Source: Bacillota bacterium (GTDB taxonomy: Bacteria > Bacillota > UBA4882 > UBA8346). From it: DNA of 64,000 bases. The notes beneath the pieces are model-generated. The model made no database searches, was not told the DNA's origin, and saw only the letters and a list, made by a program, of their open reading frames with translations. Shown here in pieces: positions 1 through 9,182 of this stretch (positions within the stretch are counted from its first letter, which is position 1; every line of letters starts with the position of its first letter). The stretch covers positions 62,001 through 126,000 of the forward strand of contig JAEXDA010000019.1 of NCBI GenBank assembly GCA_023401925.1. The letters run 5' to 3'. The position numbers were made by a program, and so were the translations under genes.

Positions 1-431
1 AAACCTGGTATCTAATTTATCTTTTAGCAAATCCTCCGACTCCCCTTTTTGTTAGCAAATTGATTCCGTTGTCCGATACGATTTAAACATCTCGAATTCT
101 GTTTTATTCCTGCAGGAATATTGAGGATAAAACATCACTTGAAATAATTAACCATAGAAATCGTTAACTTAATTATAGGTTATCGGACACAATTTTTCAA
201 TATCAGGGAAGTGAAATCTACCGGATTACCTATGCGCCGGCGTCAAACCCAAACCCTGGATCAGACAAACATATCCCGATGAAAAAAGCCCCTCCGTTAA
301 GGATAGGCTCCATTCAAAAAACAACGCATATAGGAAACTCCCCTTCTTTGGCTTTCACACTCACATTCCATAGGAAGGGATAAACATGCAATATTTCTAA
401 TCGGTATCCAAAAGGGGAGTTGGTAAGGCTC
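1..431. other. Gene-free left edge with inverted repeats
   Basis: No convincing coding region is visible here. There is a perfect 16-bp palindrome at 105-120 (TATTCCTGCAGGAATA). It lies between an inverted pair GTCCGATA (71-78) and TATCGGAC (181-188). A second, imperfect inverted repeat pairs 336-350 with 408-421 (AACTCCCCTT arms) just beyond the stop of the HtrA gene. It has no U-run on either strand, so I do not call it a terminator. Function is unknown. Confidence 0.5.
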
Positions 432-1565
432 CTAATGTTCCTCGCTAAAGGTTAGCTTCAGGGTCACTCTTTTCTTGCCCCTGAAAACAAGCACATTGAC
501 AGTATCCCCTGGTTTATAAGCCCTTTTGACGCGGTTAAGGTCTTTCATGGTAGCCACTTGTTTACCGGCCAGGCTAATCAAAATGTCCTTCACCTTGATT
601 CCGGCTTTATCCGCGCCGCTCCCCGGGGCCACTTTCACGATAAAAATTCCCACCGGCAGTTTATAGTAATCCGCCAGAGTCTTGGTTATATCCCTGCCGC
701 TGATCCCAATGAAAGGCCTGCCTTTAACATAGCCGTATTTCAGCAACTGGGCAACAATGGGTTTGGCGTCATCGATGGGAATGGCAAAGCCCAAACCTTC
801 CACCCCGGAAACCGAAATTTTAACGGTATTGATGCCGATGACTTTTCCTTCGGAGTTCACCAGAGCCCCGCCGCTGTTGCCCGGATTGATGGCGGCATCG
901 GTTTGAATCAGATTGAGGGTGCGATCTTCCAAGGAAACCGTCCGGTTTAAGGCGCTGATGACTCCGGATGTCACCGACCCAGCGAACTCAAGGCCCAGGG
1001 GATTCCCAATTGCCACTGCCAGCTCTCCCACTTCAAGTTTGGATGAATCGCCAAGTTCAGCTATTGGCATAGCCTTTAGTCCCACTTGAATCACGGCCAG
1101 ATCATTAAGGGAGTCCCCCCCGATAAACATCGCTTTCGCCTGCCTCTTATCAGGTAAAAAAACTTCCAAAGTTACTTTCTGGCGTTTCGTATTACGGGGA
1201 TCGGCATATTGCACCACATGGTAATTGGTCATGATGTGGCCCGCCTCGTCGATGACGATTCCTGATCCTTCCATCTGTGTCTGTTGGCTAAAAAATTTAT
1301 TTAACGGAGTCGTCACCGTCATCCGGATCCCTACGATCGAAGGTCCGGTTTTTTGGGCAATTTGAGTTATTAAAGGAGGGTCGCCGGCAACATCGGCTTT
1401 AAGAAAGTTTGGGTTACTTCTCGGGACAAAGCTGGTAAAGACGGCACTGCCGATAAAACCGCCTGCCAATGAAACAATTAAAACGAGGATGGTTCCTAAC
1501 TTAATATCGAACTTGCGGGAAAAAATGCGCTGCCAAAAATTCCGGGTCTCTTCATCATTTACCAT
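432..1565 (-). CDS. HtrA/DegP-family (S1C) serine protease with PDZ domain
   Basis: This is a membrane-anchored, trypsin-like protease of 377 residues that would act on the outer side of the cytoplasmic membrane in envelope protein quality control. One N-terminal membrane segment (about residues 22-46) follows a short cytoplasmic tail. The catalytic triad reads as His116 (TNYHVV), Asp155 (NDLAVI) and Ser231 (GNSGGAL), all intact. A single PDZ domain covers about residues 280-372 and would bind C-terminal peptides of substrates. The anchor plus one PDZ domain resembles DegS and the Bacillus HtrA proteins more than two-PDZ DegP. The gene is transcribed alone, and its leader can form a hairpin next to the ribosome binding site. 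The family assignment is secure; the in vivo substrate is unknown. Confidence 0.95.
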   Translation of the reverse strand: MVNDEETRNFWQRIFSRKFDIKLGTILVLIVSLAGGFIGSAVFTSFVPRSNPNFLKADVAGDPPLITQIAQKTGPSIVGIRMTVTTPLNKFFSQQTQMEGSGIVIDEAGHIMTNYHVVQYADPRNTKRQKVTLEVFLPDKRQAKAMFIGGDSLNDLAVIQVGLKAMPIAELGDSSKLEVGELAVAIGNPLGLEFAGSVTSGVISALNRTVSLEDRTLNLIQTDAAINPGNSGGALVNSEGKVIGINTVKISVSGVEGLGFAIPIDDAKPIVAQLLKYGYVKGRPFIGISGRDITKTLADYYKLPVGIFIVKVAPGSGADKAGIKVKDILISLAGKQVATMKDLNRVKRAYKPGDTVNVLVFRGKKRVTLKLTFSEEH

Positions 1566-1582
1566 GGCCTTTCAGGTTCCTC

Positions 1583-1633
1583 CCCCAACTTTAAGATCCC
1601 TTTCATTGAAAAAACTACAAAATCAAGTTGGGG
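1583..1633 (-). promoter_or_regulatory. Leader hairpin upstream of the htrA-like gene
   Basis: Perfect 9-bp arms, CCCCAACTT at 1583-1591 and AAGTTGGGG at 1625-1633, are separated by 33 nt. On the minus-strand transcript the arm nearer the gene is immediately followed by GAGG, so pairing would mask part of the purine-rich region before the ATG at 1565. It could be a translational control hairpin. The loop is long, so stability is uncertain. Confidence 0.35.
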
Positions 1634-1670
1634 ATAGATTTCCCGAATGACAGGAATTTATGAGCAATAA

Positions 1671-1804
1671 GAGCTGTCCCAAAAGGAAATTGGTAAGCAA
1701 GCGAAGGGGGATAAGGCGCACATGCGAAAAAACATTTAATATTTATTCAATGATGCTATGTACCGCATTTCTTATTGATTTTACATTGCCTTTTAGACAG
1801 CCTC
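1671..1804. repeat. Short MITE-like element with IS-type inverted ends
   Basis: The ends GAGCTGTCCCAAAAGG (1671-1686) and CCTTTTAGACAGCCTC (1789-1804) are imperfect inverted repeats of the AGGCTGTCCAAAAGG type often seen at the termini of DDE transposons. The 134-bp interior has no transposase. The right end contains part of the stop codon of the EAL gene (1803-1805), so insertion here would have set that gene's C-terminus. No clear target duplication was found. Confidence 0.4.
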
Positions 1805-3581
1805 ACGAAAGCAGGGATTGGGCATTGCCAATGGAGGCATAGGCTACATTGTCGGAGGACTCTTTGGCTGCTTTTTTTAACTCAGTGAGTTTCAGGGTTA
1901 ATTCTTCCGGGGAAAAAGTCCGCTTGCCACAGGGGACTTCCAAAACTGCAGCGCTGGCGGACATTAAGGAAAATTTCCGGGTTTTACCGTAGCGATCTTT
2001 GGCCGCAAAAAAACCTTTGGCAATTTCATCTTCACTGTGAAAAATTCTAACTGTATAAGCAAATTGGCTGACAACCTTCCAAGCTAACTGCAATTCCTCT
2101 TGCAGACAAGGTTTGTCGCACTTTATTCCGATAAAGAAGTCGTCGCCGCCGATATGTCCGATAAAAGACCCTCCGGAATGGTAAACATTTTTCAAAATAT
2201 CGGCAAACATTTTGATAACCTGGTCACCCTTGCCAAATCCCCATTTATCATTGAACGGTTTAAAATTGTTAAAATCGAAATAAACCAGATAGTAACAATT
2301 CCCCGCGTGGGTGAATAAATCGGAAATGTATTGATTGATGAGGATATTGCCCGGGAGTTTGGTAAGGGGATTAATTTCTCTCGCCAATAAGAGGTTTTTT
2401 TCATTAATAATATTTAACAAAGACTTGGCGGTTAAAAACCCAAAATATTCCTGGGCTTTGGTGATAATAACACCTTCAGAATCAGGATTATTCAAATAAA
2501 TCTCCAAAATCTTTTCCTGGGGCGTATGAATGTCACTGATTGGGCATTTGCTGATAAACCGCCGCAGGGAAGTCGTCACCGATTTATTGCATAACAAATC
2601 TTTCCCGTAGGGTGAATAAACATATTTTTTAATATTTTTCTCATGAATAATTCCCAAGGGAATTCCCGTTTTATCAATGACCGGAAAAAAATCAAATTGC
2701 GAATTCTTATGAAACTTCTCGAATAAAATCCGGATATCATCGGTTACAAAAATCGTGTCCAACTTGATGAGTTCCCGCGAAATCAATTCCACATCCCGGC
2801 TAATGTGAACCGCATTATCGGTTTCGAGTTGAATAATATCAGGATAGGTGTAGGACAACTCTTGGATATTGCGGGTTGGTTTATGAATAAAGAATCCTTG
2901 GATGAGATCGAAACCAATCTTCTGGCAGGTTACCAATTCCTCGCGAGTTTCGATTCCTTCGGCAATAGTCAAAACCCCCAGAAGCTTGGCCATATTTACA
3001 ATATTGGTGCAAAAAGTCCTTTTACGCAAATCCTGATCAATGTTATGAATCAAAAAAAGATCAAACTTCAGGACATCCGGATCAGCATGATAGAACAATT
3101 CAAAGCTGGAGAAACCGGCTCCAAAATCATCCAGAGCCAGTTTAAAACCGCGTTCCTTAAATATAGCCAGTAAACTTTGGAAGGCCTCATTCTGCTTAAC
3201 TTGATGCCTTTCATTTAATTCAAAGCAAACAGCCTCATTGCTTAGTTGGTAGTCGGTCAAAATTCCTTCGGTGGCTCCGAACCGGTAGTCGGCCATTTCC
3301 AACATTCTAACATCATAATTGTAATAAAGCTTAATTTTTTGGTGAAACTCAATTTCGATAAATTTGCGGATCGCGATTTTACGCAACTCCAAATCAAGGG
3401 CAAAAAGCACTCCATCTTGATAGGCCTGGTCAAAAAAGTCTTCGACGGAATTGTATCCTGCCTGATCAACATCACGGATTAATGCCTCGACAGCAAATAC
3501 CACTCCGGTAAGGGAATTTGTAATGGGTTGAAATGCATAATCAATTTTTTTCAAAGAAGCCATCCATTTATCCGGAAGCAT
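1803..3581 (-). CDS. EAL-CBS-GGDEF cyclic-di-GMP signalling protein
   Basis: This is a cytoplasmic protein of 592 residues built as an N-terminal EAL phosphodiesterase domain (about 12-250), a CBS pair (about 275-395) and a C-terminal GGDEF domain (about 404-592). The EAL domain keeps the signature EAL at 32-34, the DDFGAG loop at 151-156, Lys172, Glu209 in AEGIE and Gln228, so hydrolysis of c-di-GMP is likely. The GGDEF domain has GGDDF at 478-482, where the usual Glu of the active-site loop is Asp, so cyclase activity is uncertain; it may bind GTP as a regulator. CBS domains usually bind adenine nucleotides, suggesting energy sensing. The start at 3581 has AGAGGG seven bases upstream. The gene is divergent from ppk. 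A PilZ receptor gene lies 10 kb away. Confidence 0.92.
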   Translation of the reverse strand: MLPDKWMASLKKIDYAFQPITNSLTGVVFAVEALIRDVDQAGYNSVEDFFDQAYQDGVLFALDLELRKIAIRKFIEIEFHQKIKLYYNYDVRMLEMADYRFGATEGILTDYQLSNEAVCFELNERHQVKQNEAFQSLLAIFKERGFKLALDDFGAGFSSFELFYHADPDVLKFDLFLIHNIDQDLRKRTFCTNIVNMAKLLGVLTIAEGIETREELVTCQKIGFDLIQGFFIHKPTRNIQELSYTYPDIIQLETDNAVHISRDVELISRELIKLDTIFVTDDIRILFEKFHKNSQFDFFPVIDKTGIPLGIIHEKNIKKYVYSPYGKDLLCNKSVTTSLRRFISKCPISDIHTPQEKILEIYLNNPDSEGVIITKAQEYFGFLTAKSLLNIINEKNLLLAREINPLTKLPGNILINQYISDLFTHAGNCYYLVYFDFNNFKPFNDKWGFGKGDQVIKMFADILKNVYHSGGSFIGHIGGDDFFIGIKCDKPCLQEELQLAWKVVSQFAYTVRIFHSEDEIAKGFFAAKDRYGKTRKFSLMSASAAVLEVPCGKRTFSPEELTLKLTELKKAAKESSDNVAYASIGNAQSLLS

Positions 3582-3944
3582 TTCATTTCCCTCTTTATCG
3601 AATGTTATCTCAAAGTTCAGGAATCAAGCCCTGCGGGGTTATGGGACTTTACCCAAGAATGGTTGAGTTTCGATGTTTCAAAAATACCATGCACTTATTA
3701 ACCTTCGGTTAACTGATCATGAATTTCAATCGAACATTTTAATGTTAATTTTTGATTATTTATCCTCTTCTTATCCCACTCTTAATTTTCATTTAATAAC
3801 TTGATTATATTGTTTTTTTAGAATATGAATTATGTTATCGAACCTGGGTGCAACATTTCAATCCGGCTTACAAACCTTACCCGGGTAGCCGACTTAAGCA
3901 GAAAGGCCTATGAGCCTGACTATTGAAATCAACCGGAGTACAAA
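3582..3944. other. Divergent intergenic region between EAL gene and ppk
   Basis: This AT-rich spacer holds the ppk promoter (3801-3829) and an inverted repeat TTAACC-TTC-GGTTAA at 3698-3712. The sequence TTAACC, five bases, then TTAACT also fits the 11-bp spacing of PhoP-box direct repeats. That would make sense before a polyphosphate gene, but the match is short and I treat it as suggestive only. Confidence 0.35.
3801..3829 (+). promoter_or_regulatory. Putative sigma-A promoter for the ppk operon
   Basis: TTGATT at 3801-3806 and TATGAA at 3824-3829 are separated by exactly 17 bp, about 115 bp upstream of the ppk start. Spacing is ideal and each hexamer matches four of six consensus bases. 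Confidence 0.4.
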
Positions 3945-6212
3945 ATGACGATGAAAACCGGGGATCAACTATCCCAGCCAGCCAATGATACGAACACTGA
4001 AAATACAATCTCTCTCGATCATCCCAATCTTTATATCAATCGCGAGTTAAGCTGGTTGCAGTTTAACAGGCGAGTTCTGGAAGAAGCTCAGAATGAAAAT
4101 ATTCCTTTACTGGAGCGGGTGAAGTTTCTGGCCATTTTTGCCAATAATTTGGATGAGTTTTTTATGATCAGGGTTTCCGGCCTCCAAAAGCAGTCTGAAA
4201 CCGGTGCCCATAATATTTCACCCGACGGGATGAGGCCATCCGATCAACTGATGATGATTCGCCAAGAAGTGTTAATCCAACTGGCGGATCAGACAAAACG
4301 ATGGCAAACGGAACTTTTGCCCAAATTAAAACAATCCGGCATTGGCATTTTGCGGTACCATGAATTAAAAAGTAAACAACGGGAAATCTTGAAACGATAT
4401 TTTGAGGAAGAAATCTTCCCCACCCTCACTCCACTGGCTATCGACCCGGCCCATCCTTTTCCCCATATATCCAATCTAAGCCTTAATCTGGCGATCATAA
4501 TCGAGGACCCCGAGCATGGTGAGAAATTTGCCCGTTTAAAAATACCGGATTTGGTCCCACGCCTCATTCAAATTCCCGTTTTGGATAAACCCGGTCATTT
4601 TAATACTCCGGAATCCAATAGCCCACAAACGGTGAATTTTGTCTTTGTTGAAGACTTAATTGCCGCCAATTTGGACATGCTCTTTCAAAGTCTTAAAGTT
4701 AAAGCGGCTTTCCTCTTTCGAATCACCCGCAATGCCGACCTTGAAATCGAGGAAGATGAGGCTGCGGATCTTCTTTCCACTATCCAGGAAAGTGTAGGCA
4801 TGCGACGCTTTGGGTTGGCTATTCGCCTGGAAGTTGATAAAACCATGCCCAAAACCCTGCGGGAAATGTTAATGAATAATTTACACCTGCAGCCCTCTCA
4901 AGTATATGCCGTCGGTAAACCGGTGGGAATCGCCAGTTTACACCAATTAACCAGAATCAAACGCCCCGATCTGAAAGACCCTCCCTTTCGACCCGCGGTT
5001 GCCATTTCCCTGACCAAAGGGGAAAGTGTATTCGCCGCGATCCGCAACCGCAATTTGATGCTCTATCACCCCTACGACAGCTTCGGGCCAGTGGTTGATT
5101 TCCTGCTGGAAGCAGCCCGTGATCCGAATGTACTTGCCATTAAACAAACTTTATACCGGGTGGGTACCAATTCCCCCATCGTCGACGCTTTGATGGAAGC
5201 ACGGGAAAATGGCAAACAGGTGGCGGTTCTTGTTGAATTGAAGGCCCGCTTTGATGAAGAAAACAATATCGGTTGGGCCCAGGCATTGGAAAGGGCCGGT
5301 GTCCATGTGGTTTATGGACTTTTGGGCCTTAAAACCCACGCTAAAATTTGTCTGGTAATCCGGCGTGAATCCAGTGGAATCCGCCGTTATATCCATTTAA
5401 GCACCGGGAATTATAATGTTGTGACCAGCCGTATCTATAGCGATTTTAGTTATTTTACCTGTGATCCGGTTTTCGGGGCCGACATCTGCGATCTTTTCAA
5501 TGCGCTCACCGGTTACTCCAAAAAGCAAGAATACCACAAAATTTGGGTGGCTCCCGGTATGATCCGCCAGCAGCTGATTACTTTGATCGAAAGGGAAATC
5601 CGTCGCCAACAGCAATACGGGGATGGCCATATAGCATTTAAAATGAATTCCCTGGTCGATAAAGGCTGCATCATGGCCCTTTACCAGGCATCAAGAGCAG
5701 GTGTAAAAGTGAATCTCCAGGTACGGGGAATTTGCTGCTTAAGGCCCGGCATCCCCGGCGTTAGCGAAAATATCCATGTTACTTCGATTGTTGGGCGTTT
5801 TCTTGAACATGCCAGGATTTATTACTTCCATAACGGCGGCGCCGGTGATTTGTTTTTGGGCAGCGCCGACTTGATGCCCAGAAACCTGGATCGCCGGATA
5901 GAAATCTTATTTCCGGTGGAGGACCCCGGAATCAAAAAAATTTTGATTGAAAAAGTACTTTATACCCATTTCCATGATACAGTTAAAGCAAGACGCTTAT
6001 CCCCGGATGGACAATATGAACCCATATCGGCTGTCCCGGATGAGCCTGAAATCGATTCCCAGGACTGGATGATGAACCACCGGGGATTGTTCTTTACCGG
6101 CGATATAACGACCCATGAAACATCTTTGTCCGGCTCCGAAGATATCTGTGTTAAAGAAGCAATCGCAGCGGCCAAAGAATCTTCCTCGACAAAAGGAGGC
6201 CGTAAAATATGA
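3945..6212 (+). CDS. ppk: Polyphosphate kinase 1
   Basis: PPK1 reversibly transfers the terminal phosphate of ATP to inorganic polyphosphate in the cytoplasm or at the membrane. The 755-residue length is normal with a short extra N- and C-terminus. The N-terminal domain begins at about residue 25 with the family signature NRELSWLQFN. The phosphorylated histidine is His465 in GLKTHAK, within a phospholipase D-like fold. A later conserved stretch (LGSADLMPRNLDRR) forms the second catalytic half. GGAG lies six bases before the ATG at 3945; a second in-frame ATG lies two codons on. The gene is first of a three-gene operon: its stop overlaps the next start by four bases (ATGA), and the third gene encodes exopolyphosphatase. 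Assignment is secure. Confidence 0.97.
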   Translation: MTMKTGDQLSQPANDTNTENTISLDHPNLYINRELSWLQFNRRVLEEAQNENIPLLERVKFLAIFANNLDEFFMIRVSGLQKQSETGAHNISPDGMRPSDQLMMIRQEVLIQLADQTKRWQTELLPKLKQSGIGILRYHELKSKQREILKRYFEEEIFPTLTPLAIDPAHPFPHISNLSLNLAIIIEDPEHGEKFARLKIPDLVPRLIQIPVLDKPGHFNTPESNSPQTVNFVFVEDLIAANLDMLFQSLKVKAAFLFRITRNADLEIEEDEAADLLSTIQESVGMRRFGLAIRLEVDKTMPKTLREMLMNNLHLQPSQVYAVGKPVGIASLHQLTRIKRPDLKDPPFRPAVAISLTKGESVFAAIRNRNLMLYHPYDSFGPVVDFLLEAARDPNVLAIKQTLYRVGTNSPIVDALMEARENGKQVAVLVELKARFDEENNIGWAQALERAGVHVVYGLLGLKTHAKICLVIRRESSGIRRYIHLSTGNYNVVTSRIYSDFSYFTCDPVFGADICDLFNALTGYSKKQEYHKIWVAPGMIRQQLITLIEREIRRQQQYGDGHIAFKMNSLVDKGCIMALYQASRAGVKVNLQVRGICCLRPGIPGVSENIHVTSIVGRFLEHARIYYFHNGGAGDLFLGSADLMPRNLDRRIEILFPVEDPGIKKILIEKVLYTHFHDTVKARRLSPDGQYEPISAVPDEPEIDSQDWMMNHRGLFFTGDITTHETSLSGSEDICVKEAIAAAKESSSTKGGRKI

Positions 6213-7579
6213 AAATAGCTTTACTTGGTGATATCGGGGCTAATTTATGGGCTCTGGACGCCGTTTTAAATCACGCCAAGCTTCACGGGGTCACTCAATT
6301 TCTTAATGTCGGCAATTCGTTAGGCTTCGGCTTTTTCCCCGAACAAACCATTGAAAGATTACGAATGGAAAATTTCAATTCTATCCTGGGCGAGTTTGAC
6401 GAGCGGGTCTTGAAGGCCAAAAAAAACTTAACAAAATTAAAAAAAACAAAGGTCCCGGATGAATTAATCTTTTTAAATCAGGTCTATGACAGTTTATCCG
6501 CGGAAAGCATCCAATATCTGGCTTCCTTAAAAAAGTCGGCCTTATTTACTATTTGCGGAAAAAAAATTCTATTGACCAGTAAAACTCCGGAGGCCCATAA
6601 GGTTCATTCGCTGATCAGCGATGAAGAAATTGTCGATTTACCGCTTGAAAATCCAGCCGATATCATTGCTTTCTCGAAACAGCAGTTTCCCTATATCAAG
6701 CGAATTGGGGATAATCGCTTTCTAAACACGGGTGCGGTCGGGTATGCTTACGATACGGATATTTGGGCATGTTATACGGTTTTACAATTTAATCTAGGAT
6801 TTATGAAAGTTCATCCTTACCGGATTAAATACGACGTTAGCGGACATCACTCCAAAATCCGCATTACGGAAATTACCAAAACCCTCTCCCAAACGACTTA
6901 TCCGGAAATCATTCACGAGGCGGTCAAGCAAACTTACTTCATGATGCATACGGCTGCAGCAGCATCCGCCGACACTGGGGAAAGTGATGATCAATCGGAT
7001 TTAGAGAGTGTCGAAGGTTTCTTGGAACGTTGCATCAATTTTCATACCAATCATCATGCAAGACATGTCAACCATTTGGCCCAGAAACTTTTTGACCAGT
7101 TACAATCGAATCATCATTTAACGGATGAAGAACGGAACCTATTGCAATATGGGGCTTTACTGCACGATATTGGTTGGATGAAAGGGAGAAAAGGCCATCA
7201 TAAAGTGGCTTTTAACATTATCATCAATACCTCTTCGTTGCCTTTTAAGAAAAGGGAACGCTTCATCATTGCCCTACTGGCGCTTTATCACCGTAAAAGC
7301 ACTCCGAACGCAAATGATCTTCATTTTGCTTCCCTGGAACCCGGCGACCGGCAGGTTGTATCTTATCTAAGCGCCATATTGCGGGTGGCCGATGCGCTGG
7401 ACAGCAGCCATCAGTCGTTAATCTCCGATATTGAATGTTTCGTCGATGAACACACCATCCAGATTTTCTATCACGCCGAACATCCTTTGGAAAACGAATG
7501 TTTGGCGGTATCCAAGAAGGGACAGTATCTGGAGGAAATATCAAGCCGAAAGTTGGTAATGAAATGGAAGACACTTTAA
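6209..7579 (+). CDS. Degenerate metallophosphoesterase fused to a Ppx-type HD domain
   Basis: The N-terminal half (about 1-210) follows the YfcE-like metallophosphoesterase pattern but has lost metal ligands. The DxH of the first motif is GDIGAN (7-12), the GD of the second is VGNSLGFG (34-41) and GNHD is replaced by GEFD (61-64). The family's late motif remains as FLNTGAVG (171-178). The C-terminal half (about 275-456) is an HD domain with His319-Asp320 and RVADALD at 392-398. It is closely similar to the C-terminal domain of the exopolyphosphatase encoded next. Four-base overlap with ppk and 16-base overlap with ppx imply translational coupling. I infer a regulator or an HD-dependent phosphohydrolase acting on polyphosphate or a linked nucleotide; the exact reaction is unknown. 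Confidence 0.75.
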   Translation: MKIALLGDIGANLWALDAVLNHAKLHGVTQFLNVGNSLGFGFFPEQTIERLRMENFNSILGEFDERVLKAKKNLTKLKKTKVPDELIFLNQVYDSLSAESIQYLASLKKSALFTICGKKILLTSKTPEAHKVHSLISDEEIVDLPLENPADIIAFSKQQFPYIKRIGDNRFLNTGAVGYAYDTDIWACYTVLQFNLGFMKVHPYRIKYDVSGHHSKIRITEITKTLSQTTYPEIIHEAVKQTYFMMHTAAAASADTGESDDQSDLESVEGFLERCINFHTNHHARHVNHLAQKLFDQLQSNHHLTDEERNLLQYGALLHDIGWMKGRKGHHKVAFNIIINTSSLPFKKRERFIIALLALYHRKSTPNANDLHFASLEPGDRQVVSYLSAILRVADALDSSHQSLISDIECFVDEHTIQIFYHAEHPLENECLAVSKKGQYLEEISSRKLVMKWKTL

Positions 7580-9174
7580 ATTCAACCAGCCGGATTACCG
7601 CCTTTATCGATATCGGCACCAACTCCATCCGGTTGCTCCTGGTCCAACACGACAATGACTCTTACAGAATAATTTCTCAACAAAAAGAGACTGTGAGGCT
7701 GGGGGAAGGCGAATTTGGAAATAGCGAATTCCTGCAACCCGAGGCAGTGAACCGGGCAGTTTTAGTCTGCAGTAAATTTGCGGAACTAGCCCGTTCCTAT
7801 GCCGCAGAGAAAATCATCGCTGTTGCCACTTCGGCAACCCGGGAAGCAAAGAATCAGGGGCAATTTATTGAACGGCTTCGCCATGAAGCCGGCGTTGAAG
7901 TCAACGTCATTTCCGGAAGGGAAGAGGCCCGGTTAATTTATTTAGGAATCTCCAGCGGTGCCAACCTGAATCATCATAACGCCTTTTTCATCGACATCGG
8001 CGGCGGCAGCACCGAGATTATCGTTGGAAATCAAAGAGAATATCTTTTTCTGGATTCGTTGAAGCTGGGAGCCATTCGCCTGGCATCCCTATTTCCGGCC
8101 GACAATAAAGGGATGGTTTCTCCGGCCAAATATGCCCTGTTGCAGCAACATGTGCGGAATACGGCCGTCCGTTCCATCCAGAAAATAAAAAACATTCCGC
8201 TCGCCCTCGCCTATGGGAGCTCCGGGACAATCGAGAATCTCGGTGAAATCGCCTGCCGGATGTTTTATAAAAGGCGTCTACAGCGGGACGACTATCTGGA
8301 TTACCAACAATTCCATCATGTCATCGAATATCTATGTTCCCTACCCCTCGATGAAAGAAGAAAAGTACCCGGAATCAATCCGGAACGGGCTGATATTATC
8401 ATTGCGGGAGCCGCGGTTATCGACACTTTCATGATTGATTTGGATATCGAGCGTCTTTATATCAGCGAACGCAGCCTGCGGGACGGACTTCTGGTGGATT
8501 ATCTTTACCGTCATGAAGCATCTTCCTCCGAAAGCGCGTCTTTCTCCGAAAGCCGGTTGACTTTCCGGGAGCGGAGTGTGTTTCAGCTTGGAAAAGCTTG
8601 CGGATTCGACGAGTTTCATGCTAATAAAGTCGCCGAACTTGCTTTGGAACTATTCGACAGTGCAGCGGAAACCGGGTTGCACGATTATCATTTCTGGGAA
8701 AGGGAACTGCTGGAGTATGCCGCTTTACTCCATGATATCGGGGCTTTTCTATCCTATAATAATCATCAAATCCATACGGCCTATCTGATCCGTAACGCCG
8801 ATTTATTGGGTTTCAACCAAACCGAAATCACAATTATGGCCGCTACTGCTTTTTTCCACCGGAAAACTCCCCCCCGCAAAAAACATCCGGAGTTTTCGGC
8901 CCTTGAAAAATCGGCCCAAAAAATTGTGATCTTGTTAAGTACCATTCTTCGTATCGCCGAAACTCTGGACCGGAGCCACACCGGCCTGATTAGTCACGCT
9001 AAATTCATAAACAATGTGGAAAACCAGCTTACTCTGGAAATCGTTGCTCCGCAAGATTGCCAACTGGAATTATGGGGCTTACGAAATCATAAAAAAACCA
9101 TCGAGGATTTTTTCGACAAAAATCTTAAGGTAACGGTAATCCAGGAATCTCCCCCGGCGAAGATTTTAAAATAA
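7564..9174 (+). CDS. ppx: Exopolyphosphatase, Ppx/GppA family
   Basis: Ppx releases phosphate from the ends of polyphosphate; relatives also hydrolyse pppGpp. The N-terminal ASKHA fold shows FIDIGTNSIRLLL near residue 14, VATSATREA, and FIDIGGGSTEII, the glycine-rich phosphate loop. The C-terminal HD domain has His390-Asp391 in LLHDIG. I chose ATG 7564 because the two hallmark motifs begin right after it and it overlaps the preceding gene's stop; an upstream in-frame ATG at 7498 would lie deep inside that gene. The Shine-Dalgarno sequence is weak, consistent with coupling. With ppk and the HD protein it would set the polyphosphate pool. It cannot be told from sequence whether polyphosphate or pppGpp is preferred. 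Confidence 0.93.
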   Translation: MEDTLNSTSRITAFIDIGTNSIRLLLVQHDNDSYRIISQQKETVRLGEGEFGNSEFLQPEAVNRAVLVCSKFAELARSYAAEKIIAVATSATREAKNQGQFIERLRHEAGVEVNVISGREEARLIYLGISSGANLNHHNAFFIDIGGGSTEIIVGNQREYLFLDSLKLGAIRLASLFPADNKGMVSPAKYALLQQHVRNTAVRSIQKIKNIPLALAYGSSGTIENLGEIACRMFYKRRLQRDDYLDYQQFHHVIEYLCSLPLDERRKVPGINPERADIIIAGAAVIDTFMIDLDIERLYISERSLRDGLLVDYLYRHEASSSESASFSESRLTFRERSVFQLGKACGFDEFHANKVAELALELFDSAAETGLHDYHFWERELLEYAALLHDIGAFLSYNNHQIHTAYLIRNADLLGFNQTEITIMAATAFFHRKTPPRKKHPEFSALEKSAQKIVILLSTILRIAETLDRSHTGLISHAKFINNVENQLTLEIVAPQDCQLELWGLRNHKKTIEDFFDKNLKVTVIQESPPAKILK

Positions 9175-9182
9175 ACTGCAGG

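Noticed and set aside
1660..1842. A 60-residue plus-strand open frame
   Set aside because: It lies across the MITE-like element and the end of the EAL gene, lacks a ribosome site and has no protein-like pattern.
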